64,000 nucleotides of DNA from Arthrobacter sp. Leaf137 (GCF_001423525.1 NZ_LMOI01000003.1:81630-145629), one strand, 5' to 3'; counted from the first letter of the stretch, positions 29,785 through 38,710 are shown. A program made the numbers and translations. Notes: generated from the letters alone by a model not told the origin.

Positions 29785-30446
29785 GAGCCGGCGCCGTTCT
29801 TACCGGAAAGCGCCCTGACGGCGGCGTCGCGTGCGCCCATCACATGCTCGAAGGCCACTTTGGCCGCCCGCTCCGGATCACCGGCGGCGATCGCCTCAAC
29901 CAGTGCCCGGTGCTGCGCCAGCGCCTGGTCCCGCCGCCTTTGGGTGCTGTTGGTGTAATGCCGGTACCGCTCCATCTGGCTGGCGACCTGCTCGTGGAAC
30001 CGCCCGGCCCAGGAATTGCCGGCGATCAGGGCGATCCGGGCATGCAGGGCCATGCCCTGCTGCATGGCGTCGTCGGCAAACTCCACCAGCGCGGCGTTCC
30101 GCGCCAGGATCCCGTGGAGTTCGCCGAGGTCCGCGGGTGTTGCTTTCAGGCAGGCATTCCGCGCCATGAGGGACTCTACGGCCGCCCGGACCTCGTAGAG
30201 CTCCGAGATTTCGGCCTCGTCCAGCACCGGGACCACCACGCCCCCGGTGGGTTGCTGCTCCAGGAGGTTCTCCGAAATCAGCCGCCTGATGGCTTCCCGC
30301 AGCGGCGTCCTGCTCACCTGCAGGGCGGTGGCCATTGCCGGTTCGTAGATACGCTCACCCGGTTTCAGGTCAAGGCTGAGGATGCGCCGCTTCAGCTCGG
30401 CGTAGACAACGTGGGCGCCCGTGTTCCGGGCTGGAATAGCTGGCAT
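29781..30446 (-). CDS. GntR family regulator, FCD subfamily
   Basis: A 221-residue regulator with winged helix at 10-75 (VYAELKRRILSLDLKPGERI, VSRTPLREAIRRLI) and a C-terminal FCD domain. In the FCD domain the ligand-metal histidines are partly visible (MALHARIAL, AQHRALVEAI, FEHVMGA). ATG 30446 is chosen since GGAGG lies seven bases upstream; TTG 30461 is the earlier option. A 22-bp perfect palindrome lies 21 bp upstream and is the likely autoregulatory operator. Confidence 0.9.
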   Translation of the reverse strand: MPAIPARNTGAHVVYAELKRRILSLDLKPGERIYEPAMATALQVSRTPLREAIRRLISENLLEQQPTGGVVVPVLDEAEISELYEVRAAVESLMARNACLKATPADLGELHGILARNAALVEFADDAMQQGMALHARIALIAGNSWAGRFHEQVASQMERYRHYTNSTQRRRDQALAQHRALVEAIAAGDPERAAKVAFEHVMGARDAAVRALSGKNGAGS

Positions 30447-30467
30447 GGGTGGAACCTCCAACCATCA

Positions 30468-30489
30468 GCGTACTTGTATACAAGTACGC
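30468..30489. promoter_or_regulatory. Operator: perfect 22-bp palindrome
   Basis: Arms GCGTACTTGTA and TACAAGTACGC join with no spacer. The core TTGTATACAA is the form commonly bound by FCD-type GntR regulators. It lies just upstream of the GntR-MFS operon, so autoregulation is expected. Confidence 0.8.
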
Positions 30490-30546
30490 AGGCGTGCTTT
30501 TGTGGGCGACACCACGCGGGTGACCGTGCATGCGGAGCGGCAACAC

Positions 30547-30581
30547 GAAAAAAGGAAGGGACAGCACGTGCTGTCCCCTCC
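30547..30581 (-). terminator. Terminator of the MHS transporter gene
   Basis: Read on the minus strand, the stem around GGACAGCACGTGCTGTCC (perfect palindromic core) is followed by CCTTTTTTC. It lies about 40 bases after the stop of the transporter gene. Confidence 0.85.
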
Positions 30582-30616
30582 TCGTGGCCGTGCTGGCGCG
30601 CCGGCAGTCAGGCCGC

Positions 30617-31987
30617 TTAGGCCTTGTGGGCCTCCAGATCCTCCAGCGATTTGCCCTTGGTGTCCGAGGACATCAGGGTAGCCACGGTGGCCACCAGGCA
30701 GATGACGAAGGTGGTCAACCCGATGGTCAACGGCACGTTGGCGGTGCCCGGAGGGGCGATGGCCGTGAAGATGCTGGGGAAGAAGGACGCGATCATCAGG
30801 CCGATGTTCTGCGAGACGGCAAAACCGGTGACGCGGATCCGCATGGGGAACTGCTCCTGGAAGAACGTCGCAAAGGTGGCGTTCCACATCTGGAAGAAGA
30901 TGCCCTGCACAATCACCACGGAGACGAACACCAGCGGCAGGCTGCCCTGTTCGATCGCCCACAGGTAGCCACCCACCATCACACCGCCCAGCAGTCCACC
31001 GCCTGCCATCAGCGTGCGCCGGCCGATCCGGTCGGACAGCGCACCGAAGAGCGGAATGGTGACGACTGCGGCGATATTGGCCACCAGCGTGACCCACAGG
31101 AACTCACTGCTGGAGAAGCCGTTGCCGTAGCCCTTCTGGGTGGCGTAGGAGACGCCGAAGATCAGGGTGGCCATGCCGATGACATTCGCGAAGGTCATCA
31201 GGATGCACCGGACCATGGCGCCGGGGCGGGTGCGCAGGAGCTCCACCAGCGGGAAGCGCTGCTTCTGCGCGGCCTCACCGGATTTCGCAGCGTAGGCGGG
31301 CGGTTCCTGGACCCGGCGGCGGATAAAGTAGCCGGCAAGGATCACCACGGCACTCAGCAGGAACGGGATGCGCCAGCCCCAGGACGCGAACTGGTCCGCC
31401 GGGAGTGCCGCAGACAGCGGGAGCAGGACGGCGGTGGCCAGGATGGAGCCCACCTGGGTGCCCTGCAGGCTGAAGCTGGCGAAGAAGCCGCGCCTGGCAT
31501 CCGGCGAGTGCTCCACGATCATCGCACTGGCACCGCCCAGTTCACCGGCCACGGCGAAGCCCTGGATCAGGCGGAGGACCACCAGCAGTGCCGGAGCCAG
31601 GAGGCCCACCTGGCCGTAGGTGGGGAGAAGGCCGACGGCGAAGGTTGCGAAACCCATGAGCAGCATCGCGAAGACCAGCACGCTCTTGCGGCCCTTCCGG
31701 TCGCCGTAGGCACCAAGGACCACGGCACCGATGGGCCGGGACACGTACCCCACCGCGTAGGTGGCCAGCGAGGCGATGATGCCGACGGTGGGGTTTTCCG
31801 ACGGGAAGAAGATGGTGGGGAAAACCAGGGTGGCGGCCAGCGAGTACAGCGCGAAGTCGTAGTACTCCAGGGCGCTTCCGATCCAGCCGCTCATCGCGGC
31901 CTTCCTGGGATCCCGCGGACCGGCTCCTGCTGCCCCGCCGGTACGGACGGCACCGGGATTGACGGCGCTGCTGTGGGTAGTGCTCAT
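30617..31987 (-). CDS. MHS family metabolite:proton symporter
   Basis: A 456-residue major facilitator of the metabolite:H+ symporter (MHS) group. Diagnostic are the N-terminal IGSALEYYDFALYSLAATLV with the acidic membrane residues, and VGYVSRPIGAVVLGAYGDRKGRK after helix 2. MHS members import carboxylates such as citrate, shikimate, alpha-ketoglutarate or proline/betaine. ATG 31987 has GAAGGA upstream. It is monocistronic, ended by a clear terminator and preceded by the palindrome TGAATCGATTCA. The substrate is unknown. Confidence 0.9.
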   Translation of the reverse strand: MSTTHSSAVNPGAVRTGGAAGAGPRDPRKAAMSGWIGSALEYYDFALYSLAATLVFPTIFFPSENPTVGIIASLATYAVGYVSRPIGAVVLGAYGDRKGRKSVLVFAMLLMGFATFAVGLLPTYGQVGLLAPALLVVLRLIQGFAVAGELGGASAMIVEHSPDARRGFFASFSLQGTQVGSILATAVLLPLSAALPADQFASWGWRIPFLLSAVVILAGYFIRRRVQEPPAYAAKSGEAAQKQRFPLVELLRTRPGAMVRCILMTFANVIGMATLIFGVSYATQKGYGNGFSSSEFLWVTLVANIAAVVTIPLFGALSDRIGRRTLMAGGGLLGGVMVGGYLWAIEQGSLPLVFVSVVIVQGIFFQMWNATFATFFQEQFPMRIRVTGFAVSQNIGLMIASFFPSIFTAIAPPGTANVPLTIGLTTFVICLVATVATLMSSDTKGKSLEDLEAHKA

Positions 31988-32035
31988 GTGCTTGTCCTTC
32001 GACTCCATTGGCAAAGAACCGGGAAACCGGTGCTT

Positions 32036-32047
32036 TGAATCGATTCA
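32036..32047. promoter_or_regulatory. Palindrome TGAATCGATTCA upstream of MHS transporter
   Basis: A perfect 12-bp palindrome, within an imperfect longer dyad TTTGAATCGATTCACAA, 48 bp before the transporter start. It has the look of a LacI/GntR-type operator. No adjacent regulator of that type was seen, other than the GntR upstream of MFS. Confidence 0.45.
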
Positions 32048-32088
32048 CAATCTTAGGACGTGACCCTCGTTACGTCAATGGGCAAGCG

Positions 32089-32946
32089 CTATCCTGCGTC
32101 GTAGGCTTCGCGCGCCAGGCGGATGAAATCAGCCACCGCGGGAGAGGGATCGTCCCGCCAGGAGGCCAGGAAAACCTCAATCCGCGGAGCGTCCCGGACC
32201 GGCCGGTAGGCGATGCCCGGGCGGGGATTCTGTGCGGCTGTTGCCTCGGATGACATCCCCAGCGCCTTTCCCGTGGAAATCAGGGTCAGCCACTCGTCCA
32301 CGCCCTGTACCAGCCGGAATCCGGCCGGGCGGGAGCCCTCCGGCCAGAGCTCTTCGCTGGTGGTTCCGGTGCGGCGGTCGACGGCGATGGTCCGGCCCGC
32401 GAAGTCGGCCATCCGCAGGAAACGCCTGCGGGAGAGGGGATCGCCGCTGGCTACCGCGGCGAACCGCGCTTCGGTTCCGATCGGCGTCGAGGTGAACCGG
32501 GCGTCGGCAGCGGAGCGGCGCAGGACGGCGATATCGGCGGAACCGTCGGCGAGGCCGCCGGACGGGGCATTGGACTGGACCCACACCAGGGATACCTCCG
32601 GATGGATCTCCTCCCACTGGCGCTGCAGCGCAATGGTGCGGCGGCCCAGTGCGGACCAGGCGTAGCTCACCCGCAGTTCGCTGCCGTGGTCCCGGGCTTC
32701 CCGCTCCAGCAGGGCCAGTTCGTCGAGGACACTGCGGGCGTGGGCGATGATCCGCTCGCCCACCGGCGTCGGGGTGAAGCTGCGGGTGGTCCGCTGCAGG
32801 ATGCGGAGCCCCAGCGCCTGTTCCAGCGCCGCAATGGAACGTGAGACCGCAGCCTGCGAGGTTCCCAGTTCGATGGCGGCGTCCGTGAAAGTTTCGGCGT
32901 CCACGACGGCGACCAGAGCGCGGAGATAGCGCAGCTCAACATTCAT
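32089..32946 (-). CDS. LysR family transcriptional regulator
   Basis: A 285-residue LysR protein: N-terminal winged helix (ELRYLRALVAVVDAETFTDAAIELGTSQAAVSRSIAALE, read in parts, residues 4-42) and a periplasmic-binding-like effector domain from about 90. The open frame continues far upstream to 33849, but MNVELRYL at ATG 32946 is the family start. It is divergent from the RhtA-like exporter gene 69 bp away and probably regulates it. Confidence 0.9.
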   Translation of the reverse strand: MNVELRYLRALVAVVDAETFTDAAIELGTSQAAVSRSIAALEQALGLRILQRTTRSFTPTPVGERIIAHARSVLDELALLEREARDHGSELRVSYAWSALGRRTIALQRQWEEIHPEVSLVWVQSNAPSGGLADGSADIAVLRRSAADARFTSTPIGTEARFAAVASGDPLSRRRFLRMADFAGRTIAVDRRTGTTSEELWPEGSRPAGFRLVQGVDEWLTLISTGKALGMSSEATAAQNPRPGIAYRPVRDAPRIEVFLASWRDDPSPAVADFIRLAREAYDAG

Positions 32947-33015
32947 ACGCTCATCGTATAGAAGGCCCGGCGCATGCATTTCCTGCGGCACCCGCCGCAG
33001 CCTGACACTGTGGGG

Positions 33016-33966
33016 ATGGACGCTACTTTGCTGCATGGCGCGGGGAAGACCCGCGGTGCGACGGGCACCCCGGGCGGGCCGACGTCGTCGTTGGTGCGTG
33101 GCCTGCTGACCATGACCGGGGCGGGGGTCAGCAACCAGCTCGGCGCCGGAATCGGCGCGCATGCCTTCCCGGCGATCGGGCCGGCAGGGGTGGTGGCCGT
33201 GCGCCAACTCGTGGCAGCGGCCGTGCTGCTTCCCGCGGCGCGGCCGCCGTTGCACCGCTTTACCTGGCGGCAGTGGTGGCCGGTCCTCTTGCTGGGCGCG
33301 GCCACGGCCCTGATGAACATCTGCCTGTACATGGCCATCGACCGGATCGGGCTGGGGCTGGCGGTTACTCTGGAATTCCTGGGTCCGCTGGCGGTGGCGC
33401 TGCTGTCCTCGCGAAGCCGCTGGGACCTGCTGTGCGGGATTGGCGCCGGGGTGGGCGTGTACGTCCTGGTGATGCCCGGGCCCGCGAGTGACCTGGTGGG
33501 GATCCTCATCGGCCTGGGCGGCGCGGCGGGCTGGGCGGCCTACATCCTGCTGAACCGCGTGGCCGGCCAGCGGCTGCCCGGCCTGCAGGCTCCGGCGGCC
33601 GCCAGCCTGGTTTCGCTGGTGCTTTACGTACCCGTGGCCATCCACCTGCTCGCCAACGGCCGCTTCACCGGACCCGCAATGCTGTACGCCGCCGTAGCCG
33701 GAATTCTGTGCTCGGTGGTTCCGTATGCCGCCGACCTGATCGCCCTTCGGTTTGTTCCTGCCGGCTTTTTCGGGGTGTTCATGAGCATTAACCCAATCCT
33801 CGCGGCAGTCTCCGGCATTGTGGTGCTGGGCCAGGTGCTGATGTTCCATGAGTGGCTGGGCATCGCCCTGATTGTCGCGGCGAATGCCGCGGCGATCTGG
33901 CTCGCGGGACGGCGGCGGCGGATTCCCGGACGGGCCGGGCAGCTGGTCACTTCACGGCGGAGCTGA
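33016..33966 (+). CDS. EamA/RhtA-type exporter
   Basis: A 316-residue drug/metabolite transporter with ten predicted membrane helices in two EamA halves (about 35-160 and 170-300). LGAATALMNICLYMAIDRIGLGLAVTLEFLGPL is typical of RhtA, which exports threonine and homoserine. ATG 33016 is chosen; an earlier frame is open from 32974. It is divergent from the LysR gene, a standard regulator-exporter pair. Confidence 0.87.
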   Translation: MDATLLHGAGKTRGATGTPGGPTSSLVRGLLTMTGAGVSNQLGAGIGAHAFPAIGPAGVVAVRQLVAAAVLLPAARPPLHRFTWRQWWPVLLLGAATALMNICLYMAIDRIGLGLAVTLEFLGPLAVALLSSRSRWDLLCGIGAGVGVYVLVMPGPASDLVGILIGLGGAAGWAAYILLNRVAGQRLPGLQAPAAASLVSLVLYVPVAIHLLANGRFTGPAMLYAAVAGILCSVVPYAADLIALRFVPAGFFGVFMSINPILAAVSGIVVLGQVLMFHEWLGIALIVAANAAAIWLAGRRRRIPGRAGQLVTSRRS

Positions 33967-33969
33967 CGC

Positions 33970-34165
33970 TCACAGCATGGCCGTGGCGTTGGCCGGCGAG
34001 CCTGTTCCGCCGGTGATGTTGAGCGGTTTGATGCTGATGAACGCATCCCAGTGACCGGCGTTGCGCATGTGCCGCGCCAGCGGGCCAAGGCGCCACAGCT
34101 CGCCCAGGGGCATGCCCAGCTTGGCGAGGAGTTGCTGGTGCATCATATTCAAGACAGCAGGCGCG
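33970..34165 (-). pseudogene. C-terminal fragment of a cyclase family protein
   Basis: Minus-strand frame ending at TGA 33970-33972. It reads LLAKLGMPLGELWRLGPLA, then a short stretch, then PLNITGGTGSPANATAML, the C-terminal end of cyclase/kynurenine-formamidase-type metal hydrolases. Nothing of the N-terminal three quarters of that family remains; upstream sequence loses similarity near 34150-34165. It is a truncated gene, and the break may mark one boundary of the inserted segment that follows. Confidence 0.6.
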
Positions 34166-34283
34166 CAGTGGTGCGACAAAGAGCGATCGCAAAACGCCGC
34201 CATTTATCGCCAACATTCACAACATTGATTCTCTTCAACGAATCGGCTGCCTTGTAGCAGATACGGGTCTTTAATGGAACGCG

Positions 34284-35504
34284 CTACATTTGCTTTGCGG
34301 CGGCCCGCAGCGCTGTCGCGACGGGCGTGGTTCCATCTTCCGTTGCCAGCATTGCTGCCAGTTGGCGTGCTCGTGCGGCGTAGGCCGGCGTCGTGGTGGC
34401 CTGCGTGATGGCGTCGGCCAGCCGTTCGGTGGTGAGTTCCTTGTAGGGGACCGGTTGCGGGCCCCCGCCGAGGGACGTGATCCGTGCGGCCCAGAACGGT
34501 TGGTCCGTATATATCGGCACGCTGACCGTCGGCACTCCGGCGCGCAGCCCCGCCGCGGCGGTTCCTGCTCCGGCGTGGTGGACGACAGCGGCCATTTGGG
34601 GGAACAGCCATTCGTGCGGAACGGCACCGATGCTGATGGCATCGGGCCCGGCGACACCCTGCACGCCTTGCAATACCGCGCGAACCCCCGCACGGTGCGC
34701 GGCGTCGAGCATAAAGTCTGCATCCAGGGCCGCACTGCTACCAAAACCAATGAACACCGGGGGCGGTCCATCCGCAAGGAACTCGACCAGCTCCGCAGGT
34801 GCCTGCCAGCCCGGCTCAACGTCCGACCACCAATAACCGGTCATAGTGAGCCCGGATCGCCAGTCCACCGGGCGTGGGAAGATCGTGGGGCTGAAGCCGT
34901 GAAGAACGGGACTGTTGGCTTTCCTCCGGGCACGGTCGGATGCAGACCGGGCCTTTTTGGGAAGGCAAAGCATCTGGCGGATGCGGGCACTCGGGGCATC
35001 ATAGGGCGCTTTCCCAGCGGATATTAGAGACCCAAGCAGTTTGTTTCCGACCGAGCCGAGGCTACGGGCCGATCCCAAAGTCACGGGCGGATAAGCTCTG
35101 CTTGGTTCGATCGGCTGCAGGTGGGCGCCGATGGCGGGGACACCGAAGGCCTCCGCAACATCGTAGGCATAGGGGGCGATCGCGTTGGCCAGGATCACGT
35201 CGGTGCCGGCCTCGGCAGCGGCAAGAGTGCCGGTCGCGGCCAGGTCCATATAGTCACCCAGTTCGCGCATGTACCTGCGCAGATCCCCGCCCGTGGCCTT
35301 CTCCCCCGGCGCGGCAGGGCTGACCAGGTGGCTCATATCACCGGGTAATTCGCGGTACTCACACCCAGCTGCGGTAACCAGCGGGGCATACGCGGCATTC
35401 GCCGCGATTGCCACGTCATAACCCAAGGCTTGAAGTCTGCTGCCAAGCCCGGCCATCGGGGCAACATCCCCTCGGGTCCCCGGCGTAATCATCAGTACCC
35501 GCAT
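34284..35504 (-). CDS. GT1 family glycosyltransferase
   Basis: A 406-residue GT-B glycosyltransferase like sterol, flavonoid or macrolide UDP-glucosyltransferases. The N-terminal acceptor domain has MITPGTRGDVAPMAGLGSRL. The C-terminal donor site is VPHEWLFPQMAAVVHHAGAGT with the conserved H-x-G-x-G-T, followed by PTVSVPIYTDQPFWAARI. No signal peptide. It is divergent from the TetR gene. It may glycosylate and inactivate a hydrophobic compound. ATG 35504 is preferred; ATG 35516 adds four residues. Confidence 0.88.
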   Translation of the reverse strand: MRVLMITPGTRGDVAPMAGLGSRLQALGYDVAIAANAAYAPLVTAAGCEYRELPGDMSHLVSPAAPGEKATGGDLRRYMRELGDYMDLAATGTLAAAEAGTDVILANAIAPYAYDVAEAFGVPAIGAHLQPIEPSRAYPPVTLGSARSLGSVGNKLLGSLISAGKAPYDAPSARIRQMLCLPKKARSASDRARRKANSPVLHGFSPTIFPRPVDWRSGLTMTGYWWSDVEPGWQAPAELVEFLADGPPPVFIGFGSSAALDADFMLDAAHRAGVRAVLQGVQGVAGPDAISIGAVPHEWLFPQMAAVVHHAGAGTAAAGLRAGVPTVSVPIYTDQPFWAARITSLGGGPQPVPYKELTTERLADAITQATTTPAYAARARQLAAMLATEDGTTPVATALRAAAKQM

Positions 35505-35524
35505 AACATTCCTCATTCCGCCAA

Positions 35525-35545
35525 ATTGCGATCACCGTTCGCAAT
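35525..35545. promoter_or_regulatory. TetR operator candidate, 21-bp inverted repeat
   Basis: Perfect 7-bp arms ATTGCGA and TCGCAAT around TCACCGT, in the 104-bp divergent region between the glycosyltransferase and TetR genes. A second dyad, TAGGT-ACGGA-ACCTA, lies about 25 bp further toward TetR. Both are suited to TetR control of the pair. Confidence 0.65.
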
Positions 35546-35608
35546 CAAGCGTATAGTGGAATAGGTACGGAACCTAACCCATACGGCTAGACAAAAGGCG
35601 AAACAGGC

Positions 35609-36319
35609 ATGCCCTCTCATGACCACGTTGATATTTGGCTGCGGCCGGAGCGTTCCGGTGTCGGGCCAAAACCGGAACACTCACGCGCGGGGATTGCCGC
35701 GGCGGCGATCGAAATCGCCGACCGGGACGGCCTGGCAGCGGTGTCCATCCGACGAGTGGCCGCTGGCATCGGAGCCGGCGGGGCATCCTTGTACCGGTAT
35801 CTGAAATCCCACGACGAGCTCATCGAACTCATCGTTGACACGGTCAGTAGTGAATACGACCTTGACCCCTCCGATGCACCACCACCGATGCAGCTGCTGA
35901 ATCTGGCACGGCAAGGCCGGGCCATTATGCACCGACACCCCTGGCTGGCGCCTCTGCTACTGACCCGGCCTTCAATGGGCCCCAACACTCTCCGCTACCT
36001 GGAGCGCGTTTTGTCCGCCATGGAGTCGGTGGACATGCCAGGGCCCGCCAAGCTGCAGACCGTGGCCATGATGACAGCCATCACCTCCGCCTACGTACAA
36101 AATGAGCTGGCATCAGCCGACAACACCGGAACTGCCCTCGACGGAGAAAACGTTCGCTTGAAGTACCTCTCCAAAGTCATCCAGTCCGGGAATTACCCAC
36201 TCTTCGCCAGCGCACTCACCGGACAACACCCCCCCGGAAGCCCAGAAGAAGTATTCACGACCGTCATCACCAACTACCTCGCGGGCGCAGGCCTTCCAGC
36301 CGCCGTCGGTTCCGCCTGA
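35609..36319 (+). CDS. TetR family transcriptional regulator
   Basis: A 236-residue TetR protein. The DNA-binding helix-turn-helix is at 25-72 (AAAAIEIADRDGLAAVSIRRVAAGIGAGGASLYRYLKS, in parts). The helical C-terminal domain is of the type with HPWLAPLLLTRPSMGPNTL, which resembles TetR_C_11-like ligand domains. It sits divergent from the glycosyltransferase with an inverted repeat between them, so it most likely represses that gene in the absence of a drug-like ligand. Confidence 0.9.
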   Translation: MPSHDHVDIWLRPERSGVGPKPEHSRAGIAAAAIEIADRDGLAAVSIRRVAAGIGAGGASLYRYLKSHDELIELIVDTVSSEYDLDPSDAPPPMQLLNLARQGRAIMHRHPWLAPLLLTRPSMGPNTLRYLERVLSAMESVDMPGPAKLQTVAMMTAITSAYVQNELASADNTGTALDGENVRLKYLSKVIQSGNYPLFASALTGQHPPGSPEEVFTTVITNYLAGAGLPAAVGSA

Positions 36320-36390
36320 GGGCACCTAAACCGCCAAACCGAGCTGTGGAAACCCGCCATTCTGAAAGTTCTCCAGTATTCGCAGGCTCC

Positions 36391-37878
36391 CTACTGGGCA
36401 GGTCCAAACCATCGAAATGCTGCCTCAGCGGGGCCGGACGCGGACCCCTCCCCCACCCACGCCACATAGCCGTCCGGACGGACCAACACGGCCGATGGCG
36501 AAGCAACAGTTCCGAGGACCGGCAGCACCCACTCGCCCCCGTAGTGCGCGTCCACCAGCTGAACCGCCGGCGGCAGGGGTGTGGAGTCAAAAGCGCCGGC
36601 GGCCCCGAGGTTCAGCAGTACCGGGCGGGCGGTGTGCAGCAGCGTGTACATCCTGAGGGCCCCAGCCGGCGTCTCCAAGTCCAGGTCCGGCACCCGGCGG
36701 CCCAGCAGCGGGTGGCCTTCGCCCAGGTCGTAGTGCACGTCCAGGCCCGACTGCATTCCGGCGAACCGGCGGCGCGGCTCCTCCATGCCCAGCAGCTCGG
36801 CCACCACCTCACCCACGGCGGCGATCCTGGGATCCGGGCGGCGGAGTGCACTCTGGGCCATGGTGTTCCGCAAGACCCGCGCCGCCACGGGATGGCGCTC
36901 TTCGCTGTACGTGTCCAGGAGGCTTTCCGGTGAGGTCCCGTGGAGCACCTGCGCCAGCTTCCACCCCAGGTTCACGGCGTCCTGGACGCCGATGTTCAGG
37001 CCCTGGCCGCCGTCGGGCGCATGGATGTGCGCCGCATCCCCGGCCAGCAGGATCCGCCCCTTGCGGTAGGTGGCAGCCTGCCGGGTGGCGTCCGTGAACC
37101 GGGAAATCCAGGTGGGGCTGTGCGCGCCGTAGTCAGTGCCGCACACGGCGGTGAGGGCAGCACTGAGATCGGCCAGGCCCGGCTCGCCGCTGCCCACGTG
37201 CTCCTCGGTGACCATGACCGCCACCGGGCCGCTGTCCGCATACACCACCTTGCCGTCCTGGATGGTGTACCCGCGCCGGCCGAAGGAGTGGATGCCGAAC
37301 GGGTTCTTGTGCACGCCGAACTCCGGCTGCCCGGTCATCTCCACCTCGGCGATCAGCGCGCTGGTGGTGGGGTCCCAGCCGGGAAATTCGATGCCCGCAG
37401 CTTTGCGGACCAGGCTGCGGCCGCCGTCGCACCCCACAACAAAGTCCGCGTGCAGCGTCCGGCCGTCCGTCAGGGAGACCTCGACGCCGGCGCCGTCCTG
37501 CGCAACGCCCGTCGCCCCGGTGCCGCGGTGGAAAGTCACGGGCAACCCGCCCACCCAGCCGGCCAGGATGCGCTCAATGTGGTTCTGCCACAGCCCCAGC
37601 CCGTACGGGTGGCGGGTGGGAAACCCCGTGAGGTCGAAACGGGTGCCGGCGAAGCCCGCCACCTGGGCAACCTGCCCTTCGGCAAGGAACCGCTCCGCGA
37701 TGCCCCGCTGGTCCAGCACCTCAAGGGTGCGGGCGTGGAGGCCACCCGCCCGTGCGCCGGCGAGCTCCTGACTGGGACGCCGTTCCACCACTGCCACATC
37801 CACCCCGGCAAGTGCCAGCTCACCGGCCAGCATGAGCCCGGTGGGCCCGCTTCCCACAATCACTGCCTGGTGCTTCAT
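36391..37878 (-). CDS. FAD-dependent aromatic/rifampicin monooxygenase-like
   Basis: A 495-residue flavoprotein of the p-hydroxybenzoate-hydroxylase fold. It has the dinucleotide motif VIVGSGPTGLMLAGELALAG, the NADPH-flavin motif GCDGGRSLVRKAAG, and GDAAHIHAPDGGQGLNIGVQD for the FAD ribityl. Length and the C-terminal thioredoxin-like domain (from about 390) fit rifampicin monooxygenase (Rox) and polyketide hydroxylases. It could inactivate an antibiotic or hydroxylate an aromatic. It lies 71 bp after the convergent TetR gene. Confidence 0.85.
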   Translation of the reverse strand: MKHQAVIVGSGPTGLMLAGELALAGVDVAVVERRPSQELAGARAGGLHARTLEVLDQRGIAERFLAEGQVAQVAGFAGTRFDLTGFPTRHPYGLGLWQNHIERILAGWVGGLPVTFHRGTGATGVAQDGAGVEVSLTDGRTLHADFVVGCDGGRSLVRKAAGIEFPGWDPTTSALIAEVEMTGQPEFGVHKNPFGIHSFGRRGYTIQDGKVVYADSGPVAVMVTEEHVGSGEPGLADLSAALTAVCGTDYGAHSPTWISRFTDATRQAATYRKGRILLAGDAAHIHAPDGGQGLNIGVQDAVNLGWKLAQVLHGTSPESLLDTYSEERHPVAARVLRNTMAQSALRRPDPRIAAVGEVVAELLGMEEPRRRFAGMQSGLDVHYDLGEGHPLLGRRVPDLDLETPAGALRMYTLLHTARPVLLNLGAAGAFDSTPLPPAVQLVDAHYGGEWVLPVLGTVASPSAVLVRPDGYVAWVGEGSASGPAEAAFRWFGPAQ

Positions 37879-38039
37879 CCCCGCGCTCCCCGTCCGTCGA
37901 GGGGCCGCGCTGATGGCACGGCCTCCGGCGAACGATTATCCGGCCCACCCGGGGCCTTGCCGCAAGCCCCACCCCAGGCGATACATTGGAACTACAGGAG
38001 CTTGCACGCTGGCCAGTAACCGCCGACGAAGTCACACGC

Positions 38040-38085
38040 AAAAAGCGCCTGCCACCCCTTTCGAAAAGGGGCGGCAGGCGCTTTT
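38040..38085. terminator. Bidirectional hairpin terminator
   Basis: A long stem: AAAAGCGCCTGCC...CCCCTTT pairs with AAAGGGG...GGCAGGCGCTTTT. A T-run follows on each strand. On the minus strand it ends the small 66-residue gene about 107 bases upstream. On the plus strand no gene is seen to end here. Confidence 0.85.
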
Positions 38086-38191
38086 GTTGCTCTCACTCAT
38101 GGACGGATCAGAAGCTGGTTCGCAGATCCGAATCCGGAAGGCTGGGTTCCGTGAACAAGCTTCGGACGGGCCGGCCGGGGCGGGCGGATTC

Positions 38192-38392
38192 CTACCAGGC
38201 CTGGTGTTCCCGCGTCGTGCCGAAGGGGACGGCGTCGCTGAGGGCCACGGTGAACTTGTCCACTCCGTGGCGGGTTACCAGGATGCCGTGCCGGCTGTCC
38301 ATGGCATGCTTCCTGGCCACGGAGACGGCGGCGTCCAGTTGGCTGTCCATGCTCTGGCGGTCGGAGACGGTGAAGGTCAGGGGAAAATTCAT
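38192..38392 (-). CDS. Small conserved Micrococcaceae protein
   Basis: A 66-residue protein starting MNFPLTFTVSDRQSMD, with a central HGILVTRHGVDKFTVALSDA and C-terminal VPFGTTREHQAW. I have seen this pattern as a conserved small Arthrobacter protein of unknown function. ATG 38392 has AAGG eight bases upstream. The open frame reaches 38473 but is not family-like. No membrane segments or cysteines. It is monocistronic with a strong terminator downstream. Confidence 0.7.
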   Translation of the reverse strand: MNFPLTFTVSDRQSMDSQLDAAVSVARKHAMDSRHGILVTRHGVDKFTVALSDAVPFGTTREHQAW

Positions 38393-38710
38393 TGGTAGTG
38401 CCTTAGGGGTGGTGTGGATGGGAGTGGAAATCTGCGCTCCCCAAGGCTGCAGTGCCTGGGCTCTATGGTGCATGACGCATCCGCCGCCAGCAACTTTAGA
38501 AAAATACCGCAGGTCAGGCAGAGGATTGCGCTTTCCGTGGCTTATTCAATTACGGCCGGTCAATGGCAGTGAATTAGAGTTGAAGCCGGGCGGAAACTGT
38601 TCCAGGCCCTTCGATGTTCCTGAACGACGCCGCTGTGCGCCTGCCGTGCGGCAGCGTCCAGCCACCCGCGCAACCACTTACGTGTGCCACGACCTGACAA
38701 GGATCCCGCC
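38393..38710. other. Intergenic region before the GT87-type pair
   Basis: About 318 bp. No supported gene. It includes the promoter of the minus-strand small gene and the region upstream of the plus-strand glycosyltransferases. An imperfect hairpin (GCCTGCCG...CGGCAG) near 38635-38655 lies 60 bp before the first transferase. Confidence 0.4.

Noticed and set aside
32947..33849. Upstream extension of the LysR frame
   Set aside because: It overlaps the whole RhtA gene on the other strand and has no domain; LysR starts at 32946.
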